A DNA stretch of 64,000 nucleotides. Source: Coprenecus sp902388455 (GTDB lineage Bacteria > Bacteroidota > Bacteroidia > Bacteroidales > UBA932). Shown here piece after piece: positions 55,582 through 64,000 of this stretch. The notes below the pieces were generated by a model, which saw only the letters and a list, made by a program, of their open reading frames with translations, made no database searches and was not told the DNA's origin. The stretch is from contig OZ007032.1 of assembly GCA_963931615.1 (NCBI GenBank), positions 2,480,001 to 2,544,000 on the forward strand, in the 5' to 3' direction. Positions within the stretch are counted from its first letter, which is position 1; each line of letters opens with the position of its first letter. The position numbers and the translations under genes are program-made.

Positions 55582-56964
55582 TTATCTGTCGGCCCTTTCG
55601 AGCTCGATGGTGAAGTGCCTCATGATGGGCAGCTCCTTGACAATCTTGTAACCGCGGGTGATGGACTCGCGGCGGTCGTAGACGTTCTTGGCTGCGGCTG
55701 CGATGTAGTCCATGTGATTGTTGGTGTATACCCTGCGGGGGATGGCCAGACGGAGCAGCTCGAGGGCGGGATAACGGTTCTCGCGGGTGACGGGGTCTCG
55801 GTCAGCGAGCAGCGAGCCGATCTCCACACCGCGGATACCGGCCTCAAGGTAGAGCTCGATACCGAGGGTCTGGGCTATGAACTCCTCCTTGGGAAGGTGA
55901 GTCAGGATCTTCTTGGCATCGAGGAAGATGGCGTGTCCGCCGGCAGGTCTCTGGTAGGGTACTCCGTACTCGTCGAGCTTCTTGCCGAGGTAGGCCACCT
56001 GGTTGATACGTGTCTCCAGGTACTCGAACTCGGTACCCTCGAGCAGACCCTGAGCCAGTGCGTTCATGTCGCGGCCGGCCATACCGCCGTAGGTCAGGAA
56101 GCCCTCGTTCATAATGGTGAACATCTGGGCCTTGCGCATATCCGCCTCGTCACGGAAAGCCACGAAACCACCGATATTGACGATGGCGTCCTTCTTGGCC
56201 GACATGGTCATATAATCTGCGCCCTCGTACATCTCATGCACGATCTCGCGAATGGACTTGTTCTCATAGCCCTTCTCGCGGGTCTTGATGAAGTAGGCGT
56301 TCTCGGCGAAGCGTGCGGAGTCCATAAGCAGCTTCACGCCGTATTTCTTACACAGAGCGGATACGCCCTTGATGTTCTCCATGGATACGGGCTGTCCGCC
56401 GGCAGTGTTGTTGGTAACGGTCAGCACTACGCACGGTATCTTCTCGCGGGGAGTGGTCTTCAGTACTTCCTCGAGTCTTTCCAGGTCCATGTTGCCCTTG
56501 AAGGGAATCTCCAGCTCGGTATTGGAGGCCTCCTTGATGGTGCAGTCCAGCGCTATGGCCTTGCGGTACTCGATGTGGCCCTTGGTGGTGTCGAAGTGGG
56601 AATTGCCGGGAAGGATGTCGCCCTCTTTCACGATGCTCGAGAACAGCACGTTCTCAGCTGCACGGCCCTGATGCGAAGGGAGTATGTAGGGAAGTCCGGT
56701 CAGCATCTCGATAGTGTCTTTCAGTCTGTAGAAAGAACGTGCGCCGGCATAGCTCTCGTCACCCTCCATGATAGCGGCCCACTGCTTGTCACTCATGGCT
56801 CCGGTACCGGAGTCGGTCAGCAGGTCGATGAACACATAGTCGCTCTTCAGGAGGAAGAGGTTGTACTTGGCCTCTTTAATCCATTTCTCGCGCTCCTCGC
56901 GAGTACTTTTACGGATGGTCTCCACCATCTTGATTCTGTAAGATTCTGCAAAAGGAAGTTCCAT
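55582..56964 (-). CDS. tnaA: Tryptophanase
   Basis: 460 aa PLP enzyme splitting tryptophan to indole, pyruvate and ammonia. LTDSGTGAMSD and SHQGRAAENV bind the cofactor; the PLP lysine is K258 in MSAKKDA. It is told from tyrosine phenol-lyase by D125 in HFDTTKGH (Thr in TPL), by GIRGVEIGS in place of TPL's VRSMERG, and by MRHFT near the C-terminus (Phe in TPL). A -7 box (TAAATTTG on minus, 56993-57000) gives a short leader with no room for a tnaC peptide. Confidence 0.93.
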   Translation of the reverse strand: MELPFAESYRIKMVETIRKSTREEREKWIKEAKYNLFLLKSDYVFIDLLTDSGTGAMSDKQWAAIMEGDESYAGARSFYRLKDTIEMLTGLPYILPSHQGRAAENVLFSSIVKEGDILPGNSHFDTTKGHIEYRKAIALDCTIKEASNTELEIPFKGNMDLERLEEVLKTTPREKIPCVVLTVTNNTAGGQPVSMENIKGVSALCKKYGVKLLMDSARFAENAYFIKTREKGYENKSIREIVHEMYEGADYMTMSAKKDAIVNIGGFVAFRDEADMRKAQMFTIMNEGFLTYGGMAGRDMNALAQGLLEGTEFEYLETRINQVAYLGKKLDEYGVPYQRPAGGHAIFLDAKKILTHLPKEEFIAQTLGIELYLEAGIRGVEIGSLLADRDPVTRENRYPALELLRLAIPRRVYTNNHMDYIAAAAKNVYDRRESITRGYKIVKELPIMRHFTIELERADR

Positions 56965-56992
56965 AATGATATCAGATTTTAAAAATTATCCC

Positions 56993-57000
56993 CAAATTTA
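56993..57000 (-). promoter_or_regulatory. -7 box of tnaA
   Basis: Minus strand TAAATTTG, consensus match; distance to the tnaA ATG is 28 bases. Confidence 0.6.
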
Positions 57001-57030
57001 AGCATAATTGTAATACATCCTAGCAAAAAA

Positions 57031-57704
57031 TTAAAATTTAATAAACTCCGGATACCGCACCGTCTTTACCAACGGCAAATCCGCAGAAGACGGACCGGCC
57101 ATTATGGTGAATGTACCAGGCTCAATATCCGCATCCAGGTCAAATACAGCAACCGCAGTCTCTCCCGGAGCCAGATTCAACTTCTGAAAACCCACCAGAC
57201 GCTTGTCACAGACGCGGGCCGAAACCGCGATGGAATCATAGGAGAATGTGGTATAGCCCAGGCCGTATCCAAAAGGATAGAGAGGAGAACCGGGCATGTC
57301 GGCATAGTCGTTTACGCGGCCCTGCTGATAGTAAACAGGAAGCTGGCCGGCATCACGCGGAACTGACAGGGGCAGGCGTCCTGAAGGATTCGCGTCTCCC
57401 AGAAGCACGGATGCCAGAGCCGCTCCGCCCCGCTCACCCGGATACCAGGCCGTAAGCAGGGCGTCGGAAAGCTCCGAGGCAAGAGTCATATCCAGCGGAC
57501 GGCCCTGGATAAAGACCGTGATGATAGGCGTGTCAGTCGCAGCTACAGCCCGTAACAGAGCCTCCTGAGCACCGGTCAGCGACAGAGTGGCCCGGTCCAT
57601 TCCCTCACCGCTCTCCATATCGCTCACCTGCACAGAGGCCACAGCAGCACCGGTCTCAGCGTATGATGTCCGGAAAGAGCGATGGTAAGGATTCTGGTTT
57701 TCAT
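57031..57704 (-). pseudogene. GH3 beta-glucosidase gene with a large internal deletion
   Basis: The open frame gives the GH3 C-terminal region: SGEGMDRATLSLTGAQEALLRAV, FIQGRPLDM, WYPGERGGAALASVLLGDANPSGRLPLSVP, LYPFGYGLGYTTF and a fibronectin-like end. The N-terminal (beta/alpha)8 domain with the Asp nucleophile is absent. Directly upstream, in another frame, ATG 57704 reads MKTRILTIALSG, a signal-peptide start, with a perfect -7 box at 57733-57740. So the gene kept its promoter and first codons but lost roughly the first two thirds of its body, joining out of frame. It cannot be active. Confidence 0.82.
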
Positions 57705-57732
57705 CACAATGTATCTTAATTAAACTGCAGGA

Positions 57733-57740
57733 CAAAGATA
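57733..57740 (-). promoter_or_regulatory. -7 box of the ruined GH3 gene
   Basis: Minus strand TATCTTTG, exact consensus, 28 bases before ATG 57704. Confidence 0.6.
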
Positions 57741-57807
57741 AACAAAACCGGGGCAGCCTCTGCGGACTGTCCCGGTCTTTATCATTTATCTGCTGTCTGC
57801 GGCAATA

Positions 57808-60800
57808 TTATTTGCCGGCAGCTTTCAGCTTCTTGGCTTCCTTGCGTGTCTTGCGCAGGTACAGGTCGTACATGATAGGAGTACCTACGAATACGGACGA
57901 GTATGTACCCACGAAGATACCTACGAGCAGGGCCACTGCGAATCCCCTGATCACCTCACCTCCGAAGATGGCGATGGCGAGCATCACGATGAAGGTGGTA
58001 CCGGATGTATTGACGGTACGGGCCAGGGTGCTGTTGATGGCGTCGTTGATATTTTGGTAGAGCTCACGCTTGGGATACAGGCGGCGGTACTCGCGGATCC
58101 TGTCGAAGATGATCACGCTGTCGTTGATGGAGTAACCGATGATGGTCAGCACGGCGGCGATGAAAGTCTGGTCTACATCGAGGGTAAACGGCAGGATACC
58201 GGAGAACAGGGAGAAGAAGCCGACTGTAACGATGGCGTCATGGGCTGTGGAGACAACTCCTCCGAGACCCCATGTCCATCCTTTGAAGCGGACGGCGATG
58301 TAGGCGAAGATCGCGAACAGGGCGATGGCTACGGCTATCAGGGAGTCGCGCTTCATATCGTTTGCGATGGTAGGACCTACCTTGTCGGACTGGATGATAC
58401 CGTTAGGATTCTCGAGGGTGGAGATGAACTCATCGTAGGTGATGGGGTTGGCGAAGAAGCCCTTCAGAGCCTCATACAGCTTGGTGTCCACGATCTTGTC
58501 GGTCTCGGTGCTCTGGTCCTCGATCCTGTAGGTTGTGGTGATCTTCATCTGGCTGGGACCGCCGAACTGCTTGACCTCGACGCCCTCCTGGAACTCATCC
58601 AGAACGGCCTCCCTGATGTCCTCTGCGGTCACATCCTGATCGAAACGTACCACGTATGTACGGCCTCCGGTGAAGTCCACACCGTAGGAGAAGCCCTTGA
58701 TGAAGATGGAAGCGAAGCAGATTACCATGAGGACTGTGGAGAAGATGTAGGCGTACTTACGTATCTTGACGAAGTCGATATGGGTGTTCTGCAGGAAGTT
58801 CTTGGTGAAGTGGGTGTAGAACGAGATGTTCTTGCCGCGGCTCAGACGGGCCTCGAAGATCAGTCTGGAGATGAAGATCGAGGTCAGCATCGAGGTAATC
58901 AGACCGATAACCAGTGTGGTGGCGAAGCCCTGTACAGGACCGGAACCGAAGAAGAAGAGCACCAGACCGGTGATGATGGTGGTGAGGTTACCGTCGATGA
59001 TGGCGGAATAAGCATGCTTGTAACCGTCTGAGATAGCCAGACGGAGGGCCTTGCCGGCGCGGATCTCCTCCTTGACGCGCTCGTAGATGATCACGTTGGC
59101 GTCCACGGCCATACCGAGGGTCAGCACCAGACCGGCGATACCAGGGAGGGTGAGGACAGCTCCGAAGGATGCGAGGGCACCGAAGAGGAAGAGCACGTTG
59201 CACAGCAGGGCGGCATCGGCTGCGACACCGGCACCTTTATAGAAGAAGAGCATGTAGAGCAGTACCAGGACGAAGGCGATTACGAAGGATATCATACCTG
59301 CCTGGATGGATGCGCTACCGAGGGAAGGACCTACCACCTGCTCCTGAACGATGGTGGCGGGTGCGGGGAGCTTACCGGAGTTGAGCACGTTGGCAAGGTC
59401 GGTGGCCTCCTCGATGGTGAAGTTGCCCTCGATTACCGAGCGGCCGCCGGTAATCTCGGCATTCACGCGGGGGAAGGAATATACCATGCCGTCGAGTACG
59501 ATGGCGATGCACTTACCGATGTTGTCGGCGGTAAGACGGGCCCATGTCTGGGCGCCCTCTGCGTTCATGGCCATGTCGACCTGAGGCTGTCCGCCCATAT
59601 TGCTGTAGGATACGCGGGCATCGGATACTACGCCTCCGTCGAGAGGAGCCTTGCCGTCACGGGTGTTGACCTTGATGGCGATCAACTCGTAATAGTTGCC
59701 TCCAGCATACTGGGAAGAGGCCTTCACTGTCCACATCGGTACGAGGTCGGCGGGAAGAGCTGCCTTTACCTGGGGCAGACGGAGCCAGGAGTTGATCTTG
59801 GCTGTATCCCTGTAGTGAGCGACGCCAATTACGGGACCGGGCATCAGCTGACCGTTGTACATCGAGGGGTTGAGGGCGTAGAAGAAAGGATTGTTCTTGG
59901 CGTAGTTGAGCTCGTCAGCGGAGAGAGAATCCTCCTGCTGTGCCAGCTCGGCCACGAGATCGTCAGAAGCGCTGCCGGCGGCTGCGGGAGCTGCCTCGGC
60001 TGCGGTCTCAGCGGGCTGTGCCTCTGCTGTCAGACCCTCTTCCTGAGCCACATAGTCCTTTACGATAGTATTGACCTCCTGGAGATAGCGGAATACCTCG
60101 GGATTCTCGTAGGTAGTCCAGAACTCAAGGGAAGCGGTTCCCTGAAGGAGGTTGCGCACACGCTCGGGCTCCTTGACACCGGGAAGCTCGACGAGGATAC
60201 GGCTGGAGTTGCCGAGTCTCTGGATATTGGGAGAAGTCACACCGAAGCGGTCGATACGGTTGCGCAGCACGTTGAAAGAGTTGGCTACGGCACTCTCGGC
60301 CTGCTCGCGGATCACGGCGATCACCTCGTCATTGGTGCTCTGGGCATTGATCCTGTCCCTGAGGTCGATGGTTCCGAATATCTGAGCCAGTCTCTGATCG
60401 GGTGCCACCTCGTTCCAAGCCTCGTAGAAGAGGGTGATGAAGTCGGTGTTGCCGCCCAGGGCTGTCTCTCTCTCCTTGGCGAGGGCAAGGGCCTGGTTGA
60501 ACTGGGGAGACTCATTGTAGTTGGACAATGCTCTCACCAGGTCGCTCAGCTGTACCTCCAGCATGACGTTCATACCGCCCTTGAGGTCCAGACCGAGGTT
60601 GATCTCCTTCTCCTGCACTTCCTTGAAAGTGTAGCCCAGGTAGACCTTCTCGGCGCTCACCGAGTCGAGATAGAAACTGTTTCTCTCTTTTCTGATAGAA
60701 TCCAGATAATAAGCCTTATCCAGATCAGACACCTCCGCGAAGGAGGGTTTCTGCTGCTCTGCTGCCACAGCTGCCTCCGCATACTTGTCCGCCTTGTTCT

Positions 60801-60894
60801 TGATGATGGAGGACACTCCTGTGAAGGAAAGCTGGTAAATGCAGGCCAGAGCGATCAAAACCGCCAAAAAAGTAATGGCTCCTTTACTTTGCAT
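57808..60894 (-). CDS. secDF: SecDF fusion protein translocase subunit
   Basis: 1028 aa with both SecD and SecF in one chain, as usual in Bacteroidota. SecD half: INLGLDLKGGMNVMLEV, the large periplasmic P1 domain, then LTLPGIAGLVLTLGMAVDANVIIYERVKEEI. SecF half: FSYGVDFTGGRTYVVRF and IGYSINDSVIIFDRIREYRR. Twelve membrane helices are expected. It uses the proton gradient to pull exported proteins across the inner membrane. A low-complexity Ala/Glu insertion (about residues 295-320) lies in the first periplasmic domain. Its -7 box TACTTTTG is at 60935-60942 (minus). Confidence 0.95.
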   Translation of the reverse strand: MQSKGAITFLAVLIALACIYQLSFTGVSSIIKNKADKYAEAAVAAEQQKPSFAEVSDLDKAYYLDSIRKERNSFYLDSVSAEKVYLGYTFKEVQEKEINLGLDLKGGMNVMLEVQLSDLVRALSNYNESPQFNQALALAKERETALGGNTDFITLFYEAWNEVAPDQRLAQIFGTIDLRDRINAQSTNDEVIAVIREQAESAVANSFNVLRNRIDRFGVTSPNIQRLGNSSRILVELPGVKEPERVRNLLQGTASLEFWTTYENPEVFRYLQEVNTIVKDYVAQEEGLTAEAQPAETAAEAAPAAAGSASDDLVAELAQQEDSLSADELNYAKNNPFFYALNPSMYNGQLMPGPVIGVAHYRDTAKINSWLRLPQVKAALPADLVPMWTVKASSQYAGGNYYELIAIKVNTRDGKAPLDGGVVSDARVSYSNMGGQPQVDMAMNAEGAQTWARLTADNIGKCIAIVLDGMVYSFPRVNAEITGGRSVIEGNFTIEEATDLANVLNSGKLPAPATIVQEQVVGPSLGSASIQAGMISFVIAFVLVLLYMLFFYKGAGVAADAALLCNVLFLFGALASFGAVLTLPGIAGLVLTLGMAVDANVIIYERVKEEIRAGKALRLAISDGYKHAYSAIIDGNLTTIITGLVLFFFGSGPVQGFATTLVIGLITSMLTSIFISRLIFEARLSRGKNISFYTHFTKNFLQNTHIDFVKIRKYAYIFSTVLMVICFASIFIKGFSYGVDFTGGRTYVVRFDQDVTAEDIREAVLDEFQEGVEVKQFGGPSQMKITTTYRIEDQSTETDKIVDTKLYEALKGFFANPITYDEFISTLENPNGIIQSDKVGPTIANDMKRDSLIAVAIALFAIFAYIAVRFKGWTWGLGGVVSTAHDAIVTVGFFSLFSGILPFTLDVDQTFIAAVLTIIGYSINDSVIIFDRIREYRRLYPKRELYQNINDAINSTLARTVNTSGTTFIVMLAIAIFGGEVIRGFAVALLVGIFVGTYSSVFVGTPIMYDLYLRKTRKEAKKLKAAGK

Positions 60895-60934
60895 ATCAAA
60901 TTCCTTTTTAAAATTTGCGTAAAAATTGAGGGTA

Positions 60935-60980
60935 CAAAAGTACTATTTTTTTCTTATTTGTAAAGTATTTAGTAATTTTG
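60935..60980. promoter_or_regulatory. Divergent promoters of secDF and the PD40 gene
   Basis: CAAAAGTA (60935-60942; TACTTTTG on minus) serves secDF and TAATTTTG (60973-60980) serves the plus-strand gene. They are 30 bases apart. Confidence 0.6.
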
Positions 60981-60999
60981 TTGACTATATTATTCGAAT

Positions 61000-62979
61000 A
61001 TGACTGCCCTGAACAGATATTTTAGTGTCATCGCCGTGCTTATTATGACCTGCCTTCCCGCCATGGGGCAGGAGGCGGACAGCAGCGCGGAAGGAGACTT
61101 GAAGCGTGCGGAGCTGCTTCACAGCAATTACAAATTCGCCAAAGCCGAAGAATACTACAGCCAGGCCCTAAAACATACAACCGACTCTCTTCAGCGGCTG
61201 GCCATCATGGACAGAATACTTCAATGCCGTAACGGAGAAAGCCTCATGCAATACATCGTCCGTCCTGCGGCCATTGCTTCCCAGACTTTCCGCATAGAAG
61301 ATTTCTTCCTTTATCTCAAGGATTTGGAAAATCATTCCTGGATTCCCATCCCCAATCCGTTCATTCAGCCCTCCGACAACCGGCAGAACCCATATTATAC
61401 CGCCATGTATTTCCCATCAGGACAGGACAGGATCATCTATTCAGCCCCTGATGAGACAGGTGCATGGAACATCTACACCACGACCCGGAAGGACAGCATC
61501 ACCTGGAACGTGCCGGAGCTGTTGAGCGAGAACATACTATCAGGTCACAATGAGATATTTCCTATCCTGAGCCGGGACGGCCGCACCCTATATTTCGCCT
61601 CCGACGGATTGCCCGGAATGGGAGGCTATGATCTGTTCTACAGCCGTTGGGACGAAGAGACAGGAGAATGGGGAGTTCCCGAAAATATGGGATTCCCCTA
61701 TTCCTCCACCGGAGATGACCTTATATACATCGACAGCCGGGACGGAAAATACTCCATCATAGCATCCAACAGGGAGACTGCCGGCACGGACTCCATAAGA
61801 ATTTATGTTACAGAATACATTGCCACTCCCGTAAAGACTCCTCTTGCCGAGAATGAATCGCCCCTTGCAATAGCCTCGTTTATCCATGATATTCCCGCCT
61901 CCGGGGCAGAGGAGGCAGCTCCGGCAGACAGACAGGAGTCAGCCGCGCCGGCCCGGGATGTCCGCATGGACGATTATTCTAAACTGATGCACGAGCTCCG
62001 CAGGCTGCAGGAAGAGCATCAGGAAAAATTGGACAAAATAGAAGAGAGCCGCAGAATCTATGAGAAAGCCTCTGAAAGCGACCGTGAGTTTCTCGCCGGG
62101 ATTATACGTGATGTGGAGAACGAAGCCCTGCAGATCCGCAAAAAGATAGATCAGGTCTCCGGAGAGGTCAGACAGATAGAGCTGCGCTTCCTTGCCGAGG
62201 GAATCATTCCGGTAGTACAGGAGGAGGCATCGGAGCAGAACGAAATTGCCGATGAAAGCCCTCAGCAGAAGAGCACACCGGAATACACGTTCAGCCGACA
62301 GTCCAAAGGCAAGATACCATATATCATTGTAGAAACCCCGGAACCCGAATTTGACTACTCATTCAAAATCCTCGGACGTAATGAAGGACAGTTCGTCGAA
62401 GACAACACTCTGCCCGAAGGAGTTGTCTACCAGATACAGTTCATGGTGCTGTCCGAACACGCTTCGGTACGGGACATAAGAGGTATGAGTCCTGTCTTCG
62501 TCACCAGGATGAAATCAGGCAAGTACCTGCACACAGTCGGACTTTTCTCTACATATCAGGAGGCTATGTCCAATCTGGGGAAGGTACGGCGCAACGGTTT
62601 TTCAGACGCGATGATCATCGCATACAACAACGGAAAAAGTATCCCGGTAAAGACTGCCAGGACTATGGAGAATGAACGTGTCCTGTCAATGCCTGCCAAA
62701 AGCGACCGGACCGGCTCATCCTCACGCCCGTCATCTTCCGGGTCATCAGGAGAAATATCCTATCAGGTGGTGCTCAAAGGCTATGGACCGGCTTTGCCCT
62801 CAAGCATTCTGTCGGCCATAAGAGGCGCCACCACCAAAGACCTCACCAAGTCGGGGTCGGATGAGGCGACTGTCTTCGCAGTAGGGCCTTTCTCCGACCG
62901 GAAGGATGCCGAGTTCGTACTCAAGATACTCGAGGACCTGGACATCAAGAACGTAAGCATAGAAAGCATTAAATTATAA
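61000..62979 (+). CDS. Exported TPR-PD40-coiled-coil-SPOR-like protein
   Basis: 659 aa with signal MTALNRYFSVIAVLIMTCLPAMG. A TPR-like start (KRAELLHSNYKFAKAEEYYSQAL) leads to PD40/WD40-like repeats (IFPILSRDGRTLYFASDGLPGMGGYDLFYSR), a coiled coil (about 325-410), and two SPOR-like modules, VVYQIQFMVLSEHASVRDI and ISYQVVLKGYGPALP onward. The order resembles T9SS PorE up to the PD40 part but ends in SPOR-like rather than OmpA domains, so a peptidoglycan-associated envelope role is inferred. nfeD follows six bases after. Confidence 0.75.
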   Translation: MTALNRYFSVIAVLIMTCLPAMGQEADSSAEGDLKRAELLHSNYKFAKAEEYYSQALKHTTDSLQRLAIMDRILQCRNGESLMQYIVRPAAIASQTFRIEDFFLYLKDLENHSWIPIPNPFIQPSDNRQNPYYTAMYFPSGQDRIIYSAPDETGAWNIYTTTRKDSITWNVPELLSENILSGHNEIFPILSRDGRTLYFASDGLPGMGGYDLFYSRWDEETGEWGVPENMGFPYSSTGDDLIYIDSRDGKYSIIASNRETAGTDSIRIYVTEYIATPVKTPLAENESPLAIASFIHDIPASGAEEAAPADRQESAAPARDVRMDDYSKLMHELRRLQEEHQEKLDKIEESRRIYEKASESDREFLAGIIRDVENEALQIRKKIDQVSGEVRQIELRFLAEGIIPVVQEEASEQNEIADESPQQKSTPEYTFSRQSKGKIPYIIVETPEPEFDYSFKILGRNEGQFVEDNTLPEGVVYQIQFMVLSEHASVRDIRGMSPVFVTRMKSGKYLHTVGLFSTYQEAMSNLGKVRRNGFSDAMIIAYNNGKSIPVKTARTMENERVLSMPAKSDRTGSSSRPSSSGSSGEISYQVVLKGYGPALPSSILSAIRGATTKDLTKSGSDEATVFAVGPFSDRKDAEFVLKILEDLDIKNVSIESIKL

Positions 62980-62985
62980 ATTCAG

Positions 62986-63447
62986 ATGGCACTTATCATC
63001 TCTCTCTCAATCCTTGGCCTCCTGCTCATTATCGCTGAAATCATTCTCATTCCCGGTATCTTCGTCGCCGGCACCCTCGGACTGGTGTCGATAGGCGCCG
63101 CGTGCTGGCTGGCATTCGACGGCATCGGACCGGACGCCGGGTACATAACGATAGCAGCCAATGCCGTACTGGCCGTAGTCTGCGCCGTGCTCTCGCTCCG
63201 CTCCAAGACATGGAAGAGGCTCTCGCTGCACACAGAGATCGACAGCCGCACGGACACGCGTCCCGAAGACAAGGGCATCGCCGTCGGCTCGCAGGGCACC
63301 ACCATTACCCGCCTGGCTCCCATGGGCAAAGTCCTGTTCGGCGACACTACGGTGGAATGCTCGGCCCGCAACGGCATCATCGACCCGGGACAGCAGGTCG
63401 AGGTAATCCTGATTGACGACAATAAAATATTTGTAAAACCTTTATAA
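62986..63447 (+). CDS. NfeD-family membrane protein
   Basis: 153 aa. Two or three N-terminal helices (ISLSILGLLLIIAEIILIPG, the conserved E in helix one) precede an OB-fold C-terminal domain with GKVLFGDTTVECSARNGIIDPGQQVEVILIDDNKIFVKPL in outline. Short NfeD proteins partner with flotillin-like proteins; floA follows 15 bases later, confirming the pairing. Confidence 0.92.
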   Translation: MALIISLSILGLLLIIAEIILIPGIFVAGTLGLVSIGAACWLAFDGIGPDAGYITIAANAVLAVVCAVLSLRSKTWKRLSLHTEIDSRTDTRPEDKGIAVGSQGTTITRLAPMGKVLFGDTTVECSARNGIIDPGQQVEVILIDDNKIFVKPL

Positions 63448-63462
63448 CAACTGTTCATTATT

Positions 63463-64000
63463 ATGATTTCTTCAGTAGGACTCGTTATTATCTGGATAGC
63501 TGTGGCCATCGTGGCCCTGATTATCCTGCTCTGGTTCTTCCCGGTGACCCTGTGGTTCCAGGCTCTGATCTCGGGAGTGCGTATCTCCCTCATCCAGCTG
63601 GTGCTGATGAGGTGGAGGAAGGTTCCGCCGAGCACCATCGTCATGGCTATGGTCACTGGTACCAAGGCCGGCCTGAAGCTGGACGCCAATGCGCTTGAGG
63701 CTCACTACCTGGCGAAGGGCAACGTGCCCAATGTGGTCAATGCCCTGATTTCCGCAGACAAGGCCAATATCAACCTCGACTTCAAGATGGCGGCTGCCAT
63801 CGACCTCGCCGGCCGCGATGTGTTCGAGGCCGTGCAGATGTCGGTCAACCCCAAGGTCATCAACACTCCGCCCGTGACGGCTGTCGCCAAGGACGGTATC
63901 CAGATGATAGCCAAGGCCAGGGTTACTGTCCGGGCCAATATCAAGCAGCTCGTCGGCGGTGCCGGTGAGGAGACTGTTCTCGCCCGCGTAGGTGAGGGTA
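63463..64000 (+). CDS. floA: Flotillin-like protein FloA, N-terminal part (runs off window)
   Basis: 179 codons are seen from ATG 63463, open to the edge. MISSVGLVIIWIAVAIVALIILLWFFPVTLW in outline is the re-entrant membrane hairpin, followed by ISLIQLVLMRWRKVPPSTIV and the SPFH/UPF0365 domain with GTKAGLKLDANALEAHYLAKG and NLDFKMAAAIDLAGRDV. FloA organises membrane microdomains in bacteria. It pairs with nfeD upstream. Confidence 0.94.
   Translation, partial: MISSVGLVIIWIAVAIVALIILLWFFPVTLWFQALISGVRISLIQLVLMRWRKVPPSTIVMAMVTGTKAGLKLDANALEAHYLAKGNVPNVVNALISADKANINLDFKMAAAIDLAGRDVFEAVQMSVNPKVINTPPVTAVAKDGIQMIAKARVTVRANIKQLVGGAGEETVLARVGEG

Noticed and set aside
55582..56964. Tyrosine phenol-lyase instead of tryptophanase
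   Set aside because: D125, the GVEIG segment and MRHFT all match tryptophanase; the corresponding TPL residues (Thr, MERG, Phe) are absent.
56965..57030. tnaC-type leader peptide for tryptophan control
   Set aside because: The leader from the -7 box to the ATG is under 30 bases and holds no short frame with Trp.

Overview
The window looks like chromosomal DNA from a member of the Bacteroidales (phylum Bacteroidota) of moderate-to-high GC. The evidence is the recurring Bacteroidota -7 promoter box TAnnTTTG in front of most transcription units, the scarcity of clear Shine-Dalgarno sequences, lineage-typical families (SecDF fusion, DUF4271, DUF2723, peptidase C10 with a DUF3244 neighbour, S37 peptidase, class II ribonucleotide reductase, FloA, GlsF/OlsF-type bifunctional acyltransferase) and Bacteroides-type IS630 and IS3 elements. 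A clear tryptophanase predicts an indole-positive anaerobe, as in Alistipes-like gut Bacteroidales, but the genus cannot be fixed from sequence alone.

Layout. 1-1.6 kb is a mobile-element scar: the start of an IS630 transposase, an IS3 orfB without its orfA, a perfect 34-bp palindrome and a 162-bp MITE-like element. 1.6-7.7 kb holds a ThiL-like kinase and a dispersed Fe-S assembly set, with sufB separated from sufCD by a 117-bp-period repeat, hsp20 and pnuC. 7.8-20 kb is mainly housekeeping: class II RNR, ispE, a Fic gene split from its winged helix, an S37 peptidase, a DUF2156 protein, a phosphopantetheinyl transferase, tyrS, rbfA, a LolC/E-type permease and a transaldolase. 20-24.5 kb holds a Ser-type sulfatase, an ECF sigma/anti-sigma/lipoprotein set and a truncated ATPase. 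24.6-28.8 kb holds groESL, a VbhA-Fic fusion, tadA, a DedA/YqaA-type protein and tRNA-Gln(UUG). 29-45.9 kb holds lipid genes (PlsC-like, AMP-dependent acyl-CoA ligase, a bifunctional O-/N-acyltransferase), uvrC, a Na/Pi cotransporter, a large surface HExxH protein and the hemD-rnpA-yidD cluster. 47-54.6 kb holds a 1025-aa DUF2723 membrane protein, then a lower-GC surface/secretion cluster: TPR-HTH regulator, DUF3244 protein, C10 cysteine protease and LRR lipoprotein. 54.6-64 kb holds tryptophanase with a LuxE-like partner, a GH3 gene wrecked by an internal deletion, secDF, a PD40 repeat protein, nfeD and the start of floA.

Themes. Promoters are very compact. Several -7 boxes sit so close to the start codon that leaderless or near-leaderless mRNAs are expected. 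Several divergent pairs have -7 boxes back to back, and uvrC and the acyltransferase gene appear to carry each other's promoters inside their coding sequence. Decay is visible at four loci (IS3, fic, AAA_14/DUF4143, GH3). I do not see a complete, clearly new defence or biosynthetic system. The best candidates for undescribed biology are the two mosaic TPR-TM-HTH regulators with the C10 cluster, the ECF locus, the HExxH propeller/barrel protein and the tryptophanase-LuxE pair.
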